From Bryum argenteum (lineage: Eukaryota > Streptophyta > Bryopsida > Bryales > Bryaceae): DNA of 64,000 bases. The stretch spans positions 12,311,495 through 12,375,494 of the forward strand of contig CM073328.1 of assembly GCA_037043015.1 (NCBI GenBank). The letters run 5' to 3'. Shown here in pieces: positions 22,191 through 35,391 of the stretch (position 1 is its first letter; each line of letters opens with the position of its first letter). The notes beneath the pieces are model-generated. The model worked only from the letters and a program-made list of their open reading frames with translations. It did not search any database and was not told where the DNA came from. The translations under genes and the position numbers were made by a program.

Positions 22191-24790
22191 ATAGAAAGTC
22201 CTCTATTCAAGTGGCCATTGTGCAATGGATGGTATATTATGCCTTGTTTTCATATTAAAACATCAAATCAAGCCATCAAAATAGAAGAGTTGATACTTTA
22301 ATTAAACTACTTTTGATTCCATTATTTTGTATCATGATTGTAAAGTCTTTGTTGAATTTATAGGTTAATAACCACACAACGTTTTAAGTCCTCAAACATC
22401 ATTATCCTTTTTAATTTTCTTTGTTCTTATTAACATTCAATAGGTACCACATGATCGAATCTTCCGATCCTGCAAAGTAATTCCACATTTTCAAGTTTTG
22501 CACCAATTTACTTATATGGATATGTGAAGTGACTTCAAGATATTATAGTTGGAAGATTGGTGTCTTAAAGTTTTTCTGTAATTTTATATTCAAAACAAGA
22601 ATTTAGATGCTTTCAACTAACTTTGGTAAATGAAATTAGAAGTGTAGAAAGAATCTATATATATAAAAGAACACGATTACCTGCTAGCGATCCTTTGCAG
22701 GTTGCCCGACCTGATGTAGCCGGTTTTCTCTGTTTGCCCTTGGTGATCCTTCCCGGTAGTAGGGTGGTTTGCCCATGAGAGTATACACAGTATGAAGAGT
22801 TTTAAAGATTTTGAAGGATTTCCGTAGGTGGTACTTGATTGTTATTAAGAATTTATTAAATCTCATTAACATAACAAGAGTCGAAGGACAAGGAATGTGG
22901 AACATGTAAAATGGAGCAAAGTAAGGAGTAAAGAGGAGATCAAGGGAACCTGGAACAAGAACTAGGAATTGGGCACGGAGAATGGGAACAAAAACAAATA
23001 ATGAGAACCATGAATGTATGATAGGAACTGGAAACAAATTATGGAAATTGGGAACAAATGATGAAACCAAGAAGGGAAATTGGGGGATGGCCGGATGGGG
23101 GAGCCGGAATCGGGAACAAAGGATGGAAACCACGAATGGGAAATTAGAGGTTGGGAGTGATTAGTAAAGAAAAAGAGAATGGGGAACAAGAATAGAACAG
23201 AAGACAGCTGGGAAGTAGGGATCCATGGAATGAACGATATCATAAAATTCTTATAAAGCAAGGAGATACAATCAACGAGAGAATCAAGGATGGGGGTCAG
23301 TTCTTGAGGAGCACCAAATAAAAAGCTCATCTATTGGGATGAGGGGGAGAAATTAATCAAAGACATGCATGGTCATGGCCATTATCAGTTGGTCACGGAT
23401 ACACAACATGAAGAGTAACTGTTCTAAAGATTTTGAAGAGTTCTCTAAATGGTATGTGGTTGTTATTAAGAGTTTATTAGATCCCAATAATAAAAATACA
23501 AGGAGTTAAAGAGACAAGGAATATGGAACATAAAAATGGGAGCAAAGAAAGAGTCACTTGAGGGGAGATCAAGGGAACATCCGAGGGGAACCAGGAATTG
23601 AGATTAAAGGATAAGAATTACGAAAGGAGGATGAGAACTACTAACAAATAATGAGTACCAAGAACGAATGATGGGAACTACATACAAATGATGGAAACTA
23701 GGAACAAATGACGGAAACCAAAAAGGAAAGTTGTTGAAACACAAAAGAAATGATGAGAACGGGGAACGGGCCAAAGCATGGGTAACCTAGAAAAAGGGAA
23801 CGTAGGACATGCTATAAATCTTAAAAAGTAGGAAGATCATGGACTAGGACATTAAAAGGGCCAATCAAATTTTTTTTATAACACGTAAAAAACTAAAAAT
23901 TTAAACTCAGGTATAAAAAGAAATACGTAGTTGGAGGATTCTCAATAGGGTATAATTATTTTTTATACCTAGGTCCGGATTTTTTACATGTTTTCATAAA
24001 TTTCAATCTTACCCTTTTGATGTCCGTGTCCGGAGGACACGGGTTAGGACTTGTATGTTATAAAATTCTTACAATGGTTAGCATTTGATTCATTTGAGAT
24101 ATTATTAATGATTACCTCAATTATATACTAAGATATAAGATATTTTGTCTACTAAGATATAATTATGTTATATTATAAAAGTTTTAATTCCTAGTTGAGA
24201 ATGATGGAAGAATACGAGATCTTAGATTCGGATTCCTTTGTTACCATTTGTGAAATCATAAGGTTCAATTTGAAAAATAAGTTTTGTTCCCTTGTTGCGA
24301 AACGGTATCGAGGTGTTTTGGGAGTAGACAAGAATCTCTTTTAAAGGAAAATCTCACATGAGGCTCTTCGAACTCTTGTTCCTAGGTGAGTTAGTTTCAT
24401 GTCAATATAACTTTTATCCTCATACGACTTATAAAATCTTAAAAGAAAGTGCTTAAATTCTCACATGGGTTATGCTAAAATTCAAACACAAAGGCCTACT
24501 TTTGATGATTAAAAAGGCATATGATAATTATCATGTAGAAAATCCAAATGATGGGAATGTACCTTGATACCTTTTTAACACATACAACAAACTTTAATAA
24601 GTTTAATAAAAATAAAATCTGAATTCTTGGTGAATTTTAGAAGTATTTGCAATCTAATCAATTTTGGACAAATGTCAAGAATATATGAGCAATTTTGGTC
24701 CGATTCAACATGCTTTTTAAAATGAAAACTATAATTTCTTAAACTTTGAAAAATGAAAAGTCATTAATTTCCAAGTCTTAAATAAAATAT
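22190..24790. repeat. AT-rich region with two ACAAATGATGG-type satellite blocks (family C)
   Basis: Two blocks (about 22790-23340 and 23400-23870) each begin with a GAAGAGT...TTTTAAAGATTTTGAA-type lead and AGGAACAAGGAATATGGAAC-like text. They continue with 15-20 bp units such as GGAACAAATGATGGGAACT and end near CACCAAATAAAAAGCTCAT in the first block. The same arrangement occurs at 40860-41530 and, shorter, at 32400-32830. GTCCGGAGGACACGGG (24026) recurs as GTCCAGAGGACACGAG (41507) and GTCCGAAGGACACGAG (32803). The remaining 24060-24790 holds nothing I can name. Confidence 0.6.
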
Positions 24791-24794
24791 TAAC

Positions 24795-25815
24795 CGGATC
24801 GAAGGATATATCCAGTGGGTTCCTTAATATTGCACAAATACTTTCAAGTTGATTGAGCTAAACAATCAGTATTAATAAACATTTTCATATCAGGGTGTGA
24901 AAATTAACCTAATCTAAGTTGATTTTATAACTAAGTTTGTGATGGTCTCAAATGGTGAAATGTAGGACCTCCATTTCGTTAAAATGGCACTTTGTGCTAT
25001 TTTGCCAAAGCCCTCAAGTGTAATTTTGGACACGTTCTAAAACGTGCCATTTTACAAGCATATTTTTGAATTGCAATTTAGGAATATTTAAGCTTTCAAA
25101 ATGGCACATCTCTTGATATCAGGCATGTACTCTATCAACCAATTTCTGTAATAATTATCATAAAAATTCCATAATTCTATATTTTACGATGGTTTTTGAT
25201 CTTTATATGCGGTCAAAGGGCAATACTTTTGACGCCCTTGAGAAACATTGTTGGTTTTGGAGAGATGGTGAGGAATATCTCATCAAATGGCAAATGTATT
25301 TGAACGGCGGTTTAAAAAGAAAAATATGCCCTTTGATGTCAAAAGTTGACAAATATTACTTGCTATTTTTTTTTCCAGTCCGGAATAACTCCAATTGAAC
25401 AAAATTGAGGTTGTAGGTTCCTTACAATAGAACATACCTTGACCTAACTTGATTCATACATTTGTTACAATTTTGAACGGTGAAACGTGAGTTGATTCTA
25501 TATGTTTGAAACCATTGAGCTTGTTGTGAACTTTGAGAGACAAACTTGAGGGAAAGGGATTGGTGCATAGACTAGCTTCATTTCATTATGAGAAGGACAC
25601 CAAAACATAATCAACCCCATGTAAGAAATAGAAGTAATATATACTTGTGTATGGAAGAATTAGAAAGGCCATCCTGTCGAACATGTGTAAAAAAGGTTTA
25701 GAAATGAGAAAATAATTTGTATAAAATGTGTGTAAGCGCATAAAAATAGGGTGTCTAGCACGAATAGAGGATTTGGCAAGATAGAAAAGCGGCATGACAG
25801 AGGATTTGGCAAGAT
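24795..25815. repeat. Dispersed repeat D, copy 1
   Basis: About 1 kb colinear with 31085-32070: AAGGATATATCCAGTGGGT, AACCTAATCTAAGTTGATT, AACTAAGTTTGT, ATGGCACTTTGTGCTA, GATGGTTTTTGATCTTTA, CTTGATTCATACATTTGTTA, GAGCTTGTTGTGAACTTT, CACGAATAGAGGATTTGGCA. No conserved frame. It truncates the 5' side of repeat copy 3 at about 25905. Confidence 0.7.
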
Positions 25816-25904
25816 AATAGAGAGGAATTGGAAGTGCACGTGTGAGGAATTTAATTAAGAGAGGAAGGAGACAAAGGGAGAAGGTATGAGGAATATAAAA
25901 AATA

Positions 25905-28460
25905 AACTACATAAACCTATTGTGCGCATTTTTCAAATTCTTCCTTAGCATTAATGTACCATATCCTCCATCATGCCAAACCCTCCATTGGTGCGCTCGC
26001 ACTCATTTTGTGCGGTTGTCACTTTATTGCTGACCTTTCTTGTATACCTTCCACAACAAGGTATTCTTCTATACTATTACAAGTATATATCTATTTCCAC
26101 TTTGCTATATTAGAGAATTTTTATAGTCACATTGTTTTCCGCCACCATTGCCCACAGTAAAATTTGTCTTCTAAACTGTACAAAACAAGAAGCTCGACGG
26201 TTTTAAACGTATAGATTCAACTTATGTATTACCATTCAAGAACCGTAACGAACCGTATGAATCAAGTTGCATCAAGGTATGTTTACCATTATTAGAGCCG
26301 TTGTCTTTATGTTTGCGGCCATGGTCAAATCATTCTTTCCAACCAATACCTTCAATCTCGTCTTGACAAGTTGACATTGTGTCGGCTATCTCCAAGATGG
26401 TAATGACAATCACATATCTTTGCGATGATTGTACTTGTCACTACTGTAAGCGCACACAATAAAAGTACTTTGAGCACACACAAAATATAAAGTAAGAAGC
26501 AATACATAATTCAATGAAATCTCCCATGGGTAGAGTAAAGTGAAAAGAATAATAAACAAAAAATGCACATGATTCAATAGAGAGTGAAAAGGCAAAGAAA
26601 AGCATTTTCTTACAATGTGCAAATGATATCCTAAAAATTGTGTGCTTAATTGGAGGAGAGAGCAAGATCATAAAACAGTTGTACCCAAGAGAATTGAAAA
26701 TTAGAAACAAAGAGTAAAGAAAGGTAAACCGGTATTAGAATTGATTGAATTAGACTAGACTTGCAAGTGTTTCATTGGAACAAGTTGAATGAGATATAAT
26801 CTTTTGAGGGCTTTGAGAAGCTTTAGAAATGAGTGAACCACACAAAATCTTGTCTACACTTGTCGAAAACAATACGAAACCAACTAAGATAATTAGTGCA
26901 TAGAAATTCAAATCTGGTGGTGTGGTAATCTCACTAGAAGGGCTTGCGGGATTCGAACTTGAGCATTCAACCACGTATGGAGGACAGCGCTTCCAGGCAA
27001 CTACGGAGGCTCCTTCTGAAGTAGCAAGTGCCAAAATGTGTCAAGAGCAGCAAGGCGGTAGGTTGCAATCCACAAAAGCAGAGTAACAAGAAGAAGTAAA
27101 GTAGAAGCGGAAGGAGGAAACGTGAAGCCACAGGGAAGGGGAAGCGGGAAAAGGGAAGGGGAATGTCGTCGACCTAGCTGCACAACTCCATAAGAACAAG
27201 TAAAGCAGAAGGAGAAGGAGGAAATGCAAAGCCAAAGGGGGTGGAGAAAGGGGAAGAGGGAAGGGGAACGCGGTCAACCTAGCCGCACAACTCCACAAGA
27301 ACGTAATGAGAATAGTAGGAATTTTATGGGAACGTGGTCCACGTGACCATACATATTTGCAAGAATCATAGAACCTCTCTCTAGGCTATTCTTCCTCCAA
27401 AAATATTGTGATGGCAAAGAAGCAAGTATATTTTTCAATTCATCAACTATTTAAGAAGGCTCAATCAACACTTTGGATGAAGGGCAAAAAATTTAGGAGC
27501 CAACTGTCCTTCATCCCTAGTCTATTGAAGATGAAATCAATTGGGTGTGAAAACAAGTCTAGTTTGTGTAGTAAAAATCTTAATAACATCTCAATAATAC
27601 CCTTTTACCAAAGATTTATCAATATAAAATTCTCGGGTCAACGAATAGTCTTGCAATGGTGAAAAATGTTTGAGTTCTTACAAATAGAATAGAGTCCAAA
27701 ACTAGACCCCTTGCATTAGAATGCATCCCATAACTTTCTCACAATTTGGATCAAATGAAGGTTTCTACTTTTTGAAAAAAATTCAAACTAATATTCAACC
27801 CAACAAACAAATATGAAATTCAAGGTGAAGGAAGAGACAGAGCTCCTTAAAAATCTAGTTGATTTATTTTTGTTATAATTATTGTAGAAAATCATCATTA
27901 TTCCAATACCAATACCAATATTATTCCTTGAAAACCACGTATAATTATTACTTTTAGTTTTCCATGTATAGAATATAGAATAATAGAATATATAGAATAT
28001 ATAGAATATATAGAATATATAGAATATATAGAATAATCATTGCAAATCTATTATCAATATCATTCAAAATAAAAACTCTGATGGTTACAAAGTTGTTCTT
28101 GTATATCACCTTAAGGTCATAATTATATGTGTAAGAAAATTTTATAAAAGTCTAATAACCCCAATTTTTTTCAAATAACGTTGTTCAGCTAAAAGGGCAT
28201 GTTTTAGGGTGTTCAAGTAGTAACAAATTAGATCAATATTGTCTCTTTTTGACCTTTGACCACCGCCGAGAGGCAAATAGTTTTCAACGTTCTCGGCAGA
28301 TAGTTTTCAACGACCGCTTACATACAACAATGTTTTGAAGAGGCGGCGAGAAGAATTTACCCTTTGACCACCTTTTAGAGTTCAATAATTGTGATAGTAT
28401 GTGATATTGGAAAATATTTTGAGATGATATAATTGATATGGAGAACGTGTGATATTAGAA
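25905..28460. repeat. Long dispersed repeat unit, copy 3, with its 3' linker
   Basis: Begins abruptly at AAACTACATAAACCTATTGT, which in copy 1 lies about 350 bp inside the unit. It then matches copy 1 closely through AAGTAAGAAGCAATACATAA (26489), CTAGAAGGGCTTGCGGGATT, two purine satellite units and GAACGTGGTCCACGTGA (27330). After that comes the GATGAAGGGCAAAAAATTTA segment. A short ATATAGAAT satellite lies at about 27970-28030. Confidence 0.7.
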
Positions 28461-31075
28461 AAACTTGCCATTTTTGAGGTATTTCTATCATGTCCCTCTC
28501 CATTAACGAGCATTTATATTTATATTTTTATTTACACCTTAGAGTCTCTTATTAATGGATTTGAAGCCTTTTTAGCTTGTGATGTACTGTATGTAGGATA
28601 CCTTTGCATTATAAAAACTAGAACACAAAAGCTCAAGGTGAAAGACTGTCTTGTTTGAAAGGAGACAGAGGTTTGCTTCGTTGTGAATGAATTTGTATGA
28701 ACAAAACCTCAATCACATGAGGATGTGTCAAATGATCTTGACACCTGGAGGATATTGTGACAAGGATCTTGCACATCAAAGTAAATTGTGTATTACGGAT
28801 CCTTTGTATGGTTGTAGTCGCAAAGCACGCACGATACTTTCATGAGTGCAAACTATATAAACATATTGCGCGCATTTTGCAAATTCTTGCCTAGCGTTGT
28901 AACAAATTTTTCATCATGTCAAACCCTCCATTGGTGCGCTCACACTCACTTTGTGCAGTTGTCACCTCAGTATACCTTCCACAGCAAGGTATCCTTCTAT
29001 ATTATTACAAGTATGTATCAATTTCCACTTTGCTATATTAGAGAATATACTTAGTCACATTGTTTTCTGCTGACTTTGCTCAAATTGAAATTTGTCTTCA
29101 AAAGTTTATAAAACAAGAAATTCAACGATTTCAAACGAATAGTTTCAACTCAGTTCTTACCGTACAAGAACCATAACAAACTTATGAATGAAGTTACATT
29201 AAGGTATATTTACCATATGAAACCTACCTTTTACCATTCGAGTCATAAGAAACGTATAGAACAGCCGATGGTAATTCTCCTTGTCGATTAGATGTCACCA
29301 GGGCATGAGCTCAAGATCGTCTTCCGTAATCATGGAGTGCTTGGAGTCTCCGAGGTTGTACTCTATATCAAAGACCCCGTTTCCCACCTTAAGAAACGAT
29401 GAAATAACATCCTTTTTCCCAATATATTCAATGTTGTGTGCATGTTCCTACAAATGCTACAAGCCGCACACAAACAACATCTATAAGTGTGGCATATTCA
29501 TGCACAACTTCTTTTGTTGCCAACATTGCTATTGTATACTCCTAGGTTGAAGTTTAAGTTTTTCATTCCTTGCAAAAACATCTGATGACTACTAGGGTTT
29601 CTGTATGCAATCCGCTTAGATCGAACCACTAAATACCTTAATGAAGACAAGGAACTCTAGGGTTGTTTTGTTGATGTTTGGGGCCATGCTGAAATGCTTC
29701 TCTCCAACCAATACCTTCAATCATCTCTTGACATTGTGTCGGCTATCATTGACATGGTAAAAAAAATCACTTATCTTTGCCACGATTGTACTTGCGACCA
29801 CTATAAGCGCACACAATAAAAGTACTTTCTGCACAGACAAAGTACAAAGTTAGAAGCAATACATAATTCAATGAAATCTCCCATCATTAGAGTAGAGTGA
29901 ATAGAATAATAAACCGAATATGCACACGATCCAATAGAGAGTGAAAATCCAAGGAAAAGATTTTGCTTACAAAGCGCATATGATATTCACAAAACTATGT
30001 GCTTAAATGAAGGAGAGAGAAAGATTATAAAACAATGGTATCCGAGAAAATTGCGAATTACAAAGAAAGAGTAAAAAAAGTGGTATACTAGAATCGATTG
30101 AATTAGAATATACTTGCAAAAAAATTCTTGGAACAAGTAGAATGAGATATAATCTTCTAAGGGGCATTGAGGAGCTTCGAGAGAAACGAGTGAACCACAC
30201 AAAATCTTCTGTACACTTGTAGAAAACAATAGGAAACCAACAATGACAATCACTGCAAAGAATTTCAAATCTGGTGTTGTGGTAATCTCACTAGAAGGGC
30301 TTGCGGTATTCGAACTTGAGGGTTCTGCCACATATGGAGGACGGTGCTTGGCAACTTACGGAAGTCTCTTACCAAAGTTGCACGCGAGAGAAAGCGTTAG
30401 GAGCATGACAAGAGGTTGCGATCGATGAGAGCAGAGAAACAGGAAGAAGTATAGCAAGAGCGGAAGGAGGAAACGCAAAGCCAAAGGGAAAGGGGAAGGA
30501 GGAAGAAGGAAGGGGAACGTGGTTGATCTAAGTGCACTACTCGAAAGGGACAAGTAAAGCAGAAGCGAAAGGAGGAAACACAAAGCTAAAGTGGGAGAGG
30601 AATGCGGTCGACCCAGCCGCACAGATCCATAAGAACAAGTAAAGCAGAAGCGGAAGGAGGAAATGCAAAGCGAAAGGGAAAGGGGAAGCAGGAAGAGGGA
30701 AGAGAAACCCGACCAATTTAGCCGCACAACTCCACAAGAACGCAATGAGAATAGTGGAAATATCATGGGAATGTGGTCCACGTGGCCATACAAAATTGCC
30801 AGGAACATAGAACCTCTCTCTAGGCTATCCTTCCTCCGAAAATATTGTGATTGCAAAGAAGCTTGTATATTTTGTAATTCATCAACTATTTAAGAAGGCT
30901 CAAACCTAAACCCCAATGACCTGAGGTGTTGAGGTTTGAAGTTTGAAAGGTGCATAATAAAGCCCAGTTGAAGTTGAACAAATTCGAAAGAGGAGACTCT
31001 CAATGTCCTAGTCCAAGGACAAGCTTACTAAAAAAAGTCTCTTGTGAGGGGAATTCAAAAAAACGCATATTATTA
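28460..31075. repeat. Long dispersed repeat unit, copy 4
   Basis: Matches copy 2 in order and subtype (CATTAAGGTATATTTACCAT, AGATCGTCTTCCGTAATC, CTTACTAAAAAAAGTCTCTT). It lacks the CACTA-like MITE. GAACGTGGTCCACGTGG equivalent at about 30772; three purine satellite units at 30400-30750. Confidence 0.7.
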
Positions 31076-31084
31076 TAGTATTGA

Positions 31085-32070
31085 GAGATACACCGGGTCA
31101 AAGGATATATCCAGTAGGTGCCTTGATATTGTAGAAATACTTTTAAACTCATTGGAACTGAGCCATTAGCGTTAATAAACATAATCCAAATTAACCTAAT
31201 CTAAGTTGATTCTATAACTAAGTTTGTCATGGACTCAAACGGTGAAATGTAGAACCTCAATTTTGTTAAAATGGCACTTTGTGCTAATTTTCCAAAGCCA
31301 TCTTGGCCATGTTCTAAAGCGTATCATTTTACAAGCATATTTTGAATTACAATGTTTATGCCTATGAAATGGCATGTTTCTTAATATCATGCACGTACTT
31401 TATCAACCAATTTCTCTAATACCATAAAAATTCCATATTGTTTGATGGTTTTTGATCTTTAAGCGCGGTCAAAGTGCAATGATTTTGACGGCCGTCAAGA
31501 TACATTGTTGTTTATGAATGGCAGCTAAGGACAATCATTGAAAGGCAAATGTTATTGAACAACCTTTTAAAAAGAAAAATCTGCCCTTTGATGTCAAAAG
31601 TCAAAACATAATATGTTATTTTTTTCATTTTAAACACTCAAAAATCCGCCATAGGAATAACTCCACTTTAACAGAATCGAGGTTTTAGGTTTCATACGGT
31701 GGAACATACCTTGACGTAACTTTGATTCATACATTTGTTATAATTTTGAACGGTGGAAAGTAAGTTCATACCATATGTTTGAAACAATTGAGCTTGTTGT
31801 GAACTTTTAGAGACAAACTTTAGGGAAAGGGATTGGTGGACGGACTAGCCTCATTTCATAATGAGAGGGGCATTACAAAGTAATCAACTCCATGTAAGAA
31901 AGAAAATTAATATATACTTGTGATGATATGGAAGAATTGGAAAGGCCATCCATATGAACATGTGTACAAAAGTTTAGAAATGAGAAAAATAATCCGGAAC
32001 TGCACAAAATGTGTGAAAAAGCATAAAAATAGTGTGTCTAGCACGAATAGAGGATTTGGCATGATAGAGG
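31085..32070. repeat. Dispersed repeat D, copy 2
   Basis: Colinear with 24795-25815 from AAGGATATATCCAGTAGGT to CACGAATAGAGGATTTGGCA, with small indels. It follows repeat copy 4 directly, whereas copy 1 of D precedes repeat copy 3. Confidence 0.7.
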
Positions 32071-32222
32071 ACGCAACATCCTTAAGATTCCTTAGGAGAG
32101 TCTCTATTTCATAAGTGAAATATACAATCCATACCGTCTTGCTAGGCTCATCAGCTTATCATCTAATGCTCTGAAATATTATTTCTTTATCTTATAGGGG
32201 CGTAAAAATTAATAAAGAGTAG

Positions 32223-32418
32223 CCCACTCCAGTATCTGCTTTAATTCATGCAGCCGCTATGGTAACAACAGGCGTTTTTATGATAGCAAGGTGATTCCCT
32301 ATATTCAAACATTCACCGGTTGCTTTAATTGTTATCACTTTTGTATGGGCTATGGCAATATTCTTTGCATCAACCACTGGAATATTACATAATGATTTAA
32401 AGATTGTCACAACCTATT
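32223..32418 (+). pseudogene. nad5 fragment of mitochondrial origin (NUMT)
   Basis: About 195 bp read as [21 protein letters not shown], a TGA codon, [36 protein letters not shown]. This is the proton-channel segment of NADH dehydrogenase subunit 5, which in plants runs [28 protein letters not shown] and continues to TTGILQNDLKRV. One base is missing near the start and the TGA sits where plants have TGC, so it is dead. [10 protein letters not shown] fits mitochondrial nad5 better than plastid ndhF. No neighbouring nad5 sequence is present. Confidence 0.75.
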
Positions 32419-33100
32419 CAAAGGGAACATGGGACGGGGAATTGGAAACAAAGGCTCGTAACCGGGAACATGAGTTCGGGGACGAGGAAGCAAGAACGAG
32501 GAAATAGAGGATGGGGAACCAAAAACATGGAAATGAAAGACAGGGAACTCAGAACAAGGGACATGGAACGGGAAACCAAACCCAACATTCAACAAGTACC
32601 CCAACACCGGTGAAAACTAAAAAAAATTAATTCTAGAATGAAAGTTCATACTACTAATCTGTCTATCCACAACAATACATAACAATGAGCACCAAATATA
32701 AAGATGTCTCGTTTCAAACGACAAGTTTTTACTTAACACAAAAAATAAGCTCTAGATTTTTTTCAAATTGATCTAATTCCAAATCCATTTTCTTTTGTGT
32801 GAGTCCGAAGGACACGAGTGCATACTCGTCATGCATACAATGCACATGTCATGAGAGGGAATTGATTCATAGAAAGTCAATACAATTTTATAAGCTCAAA
32901 AAAGTGAGTGAAAGGAACCATACATACATAAATGCGCGCTTTTAATCGTCTTCTCGACCAAGTCCAGCCAGGGGTGCGGCGGAACGTGGAGGTCCCCACC
33001 TCGGGGAGAGGCACCGGAAGGCTGTGATGAGGCCATGTCGCTCCACATACAACACTCACCACCTTTAACACAAAAACAAACAACAAGCAAATTCCACCTC
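32419..33100. repeat. Short family-C satellite block and upstream DNA of the PES-like gene
   Basis: GA-rich GGGAAC-type units at 32419-32600, then AT-rich DNA with GTCCGAAGGACACGAG, then a more GC-rich region (32930-33060) that may be promoter or 5' UTR of the following gene. No coding region seen. Confidence 0.45.
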
Positions 33101-33736
33101 TAAACTGTGATTCGTGAGATGCAACGCAACGCCATCGGCGTCGCTCACTCCGATCATCTCCACGTGTGGTACATACCTCCTCTCACACTCCATTGCTGAC
33201 CGCTACTCATCACTCATCACCTCCTCGCACCACTGCTCCTGCTCCTGTGCTGCTGCTTGTAACCATTGTTCAACTTACTTTCCATTGTCGCACCGGCGAG
33301 AAGCGGTGAGCTGCTCACACTCCCAATTCGAAATCGCAGGTGAGTGTACTGTCTCCCACTTGTTTTCGACCTCACGTCTTTGTCGTTGAGCTCCGAATTG
33401 GAACGGGAATTGCCGGAGCTTCGCAGATTCCTGTATTCAACCCCACCGCTAATACTTGGGCTCTGCAAGAGCTGATATTTATTGGGTATCAGAGATTTTC
33501 AAGTGTAACATTCAGTAGGTTGCAGTCCTGGGCTTCCTATCATACTTTGCCCTGGACTGAAATTGGACTGAATCTACTACTTTGGAACTGCCGATTTGTG
33601 CGTTTGAATGGATGGAAGTGTATTAGTTTTCTAGTTTTGTGTTTCTGGGGCTTGGAATCATACATTGCTCAGTAGTATTGAGCTCTGGCTATGGTGCATC
33701 GGTTTGCTAATGCATTTGTTTCGTGTTGCGTTCCAG
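33101..33736 (+). promoter_or_regulatory. 5' UTR exon and first intron of the PES-like gene
   Basis: A pyrimidine-rich leader ends at a good donor AAATCGCAG|GTGAGT (GT at 33340). The intron closes with GCGTTCCAG (AG 33735-33736), twelve bases before the start codon in CCACCATGG. The transcription start is not visible; short upstream ATGs lie in the leader (for example 33119). Confidence 0.5.
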
Positions 33737-33748
33737 CGAGTGGCCACC

Positions 33749-35348
33749 ATGGCCAACTTTTGTGTGAGCTCCAAAGATATGACTTTTGCTTCTTCTGGGG
33801 TTAGATTACTGTCTCCGGGAATACTCAGTGGTGCTTCATCTAGTGGTCGACAAAGCGCGCGATTCGCGAAAAGCTCGAAAACCTATCCTTCAGTCTCGTG
33901 TTCTGATGATCGCCATGGAACAGCAGCAGCAGCTGTAGCTTCAGAGATCACCAAACCAATCGAAGTGACTCCAAGGTAAGCTCGCCGTCTCCGAAGTTCC
34001 ATCAATTACACGAATGGATTGTTTGAATCGAACTGTGATTCGGGTGAAGCGCACGGTTTTCCTCTTAGTGTCTTGTTGAGAGACGGGCACTTTTTCTTGC
34101 AGGAATGGGGCTTTGTCTGTAGAGGAGAAAGGCTCGAGTAACGGCGCGGCAGCGAATGGAGCGGCAAATGGGGCAGCACGCATTCGTGACACGATTCTTG
34201 AGGAACCGAAATACACCAACGGCCCCGCCGCAGTGTATAATCAGGATCCTCCAGGCCCTTCAAGTGTTCATAATTACATGGAGCAGGTACTTACTTTGCC
34301 CGCTCCATTTATACTTCTTTCAAACTCCATTTCCATTTTCAACTCCTTCTGAACTTCCAGTGCTCAGTTCAGAAAACAAATTATGATGGATTGTCGACAG
34401 AGCAGAAACAATCCTGATTTTTTGACGATGTACAATCGCTTGGATTCCAATGTTTAGTTTCAATCACCATTGCTCAAATATGGAAAAGCCAAGAATCTAG
34501 ACTTGGCCAGATTTCGGGAATCAGTTCAAATTTTGTTGACGATAGCATTGTGTTGCTTTTGCAGGTGCCATTCTTTTTGAACGATGATGGCGGACCACCT
34601 CGGTGGTTCTCTCCTGTTGTTCCTGCTCCTCCTGCTGATGCTCCCAGCCTCTTCTTCCTCCCAGGTGAGCCATTTGCAAGCTTGTACTTGAAAAAACATT
34701 GACATATCTGAATCGGATTCGTCAATGAGCACGTTGATTGCTTGCAGGCATGGATGGTACAGGACTAGGCCTGATTTTGCACTACGCATCACTCGGGAGG
34801 TTATTCAATATGCAATGTCTTCATGTTCCAGTTCGAGATCGAACTCCATTCATCGGTACGCAATCACTTTCACGATTCATAATTCAATTGTGTGTGACTA
34901 CTCAAAAGTGGACAGAACCGTAATCTTATCGAAGTAAAAACCGCTTTGGATCATCTTCAATCTACTGTGCGCAAAAGAAATGTACAAAGCTGGCATTTTT
35001 GATGATTGAAGGGGGGTTAATTATACGTTGGGTTACAGGGCTTCTCAAGATTGCAGAGGAAGCGGTACTAGCAGAGGCTGCACGTCGGCCGAACGCGCCC
35101 ATTTACCTCATCGGTGACTCGTTCGGAGGAGCTTTGTCGTTGGCTGTTGCCGCTCGAAATCCCAAAATCGACCTTGTCTTAATCCTCGCAAATCCAGGTG
35201 ACTCTCACATCGATCAAACCCTTGCCGTTGCCACCCTTCTCCAAGAAAGCATACGAAGTCACTAAAAGTGAAGCTTTTCGTTGTTCGTTGTCGGTATAAT
35301 TCAGATGAGCCCAAATTGAAGATGAATATGTTTACTGATTGTGTGAGG

Positions 35349-35391
<43 letters not shown>

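Noticed and set aside
14400-31075. Reading the long repeat units as LTR retrotransposons
   Set aside because: No terminal direct repeats, primer-binding site or polyprotein parts were recognised; the class is left open.
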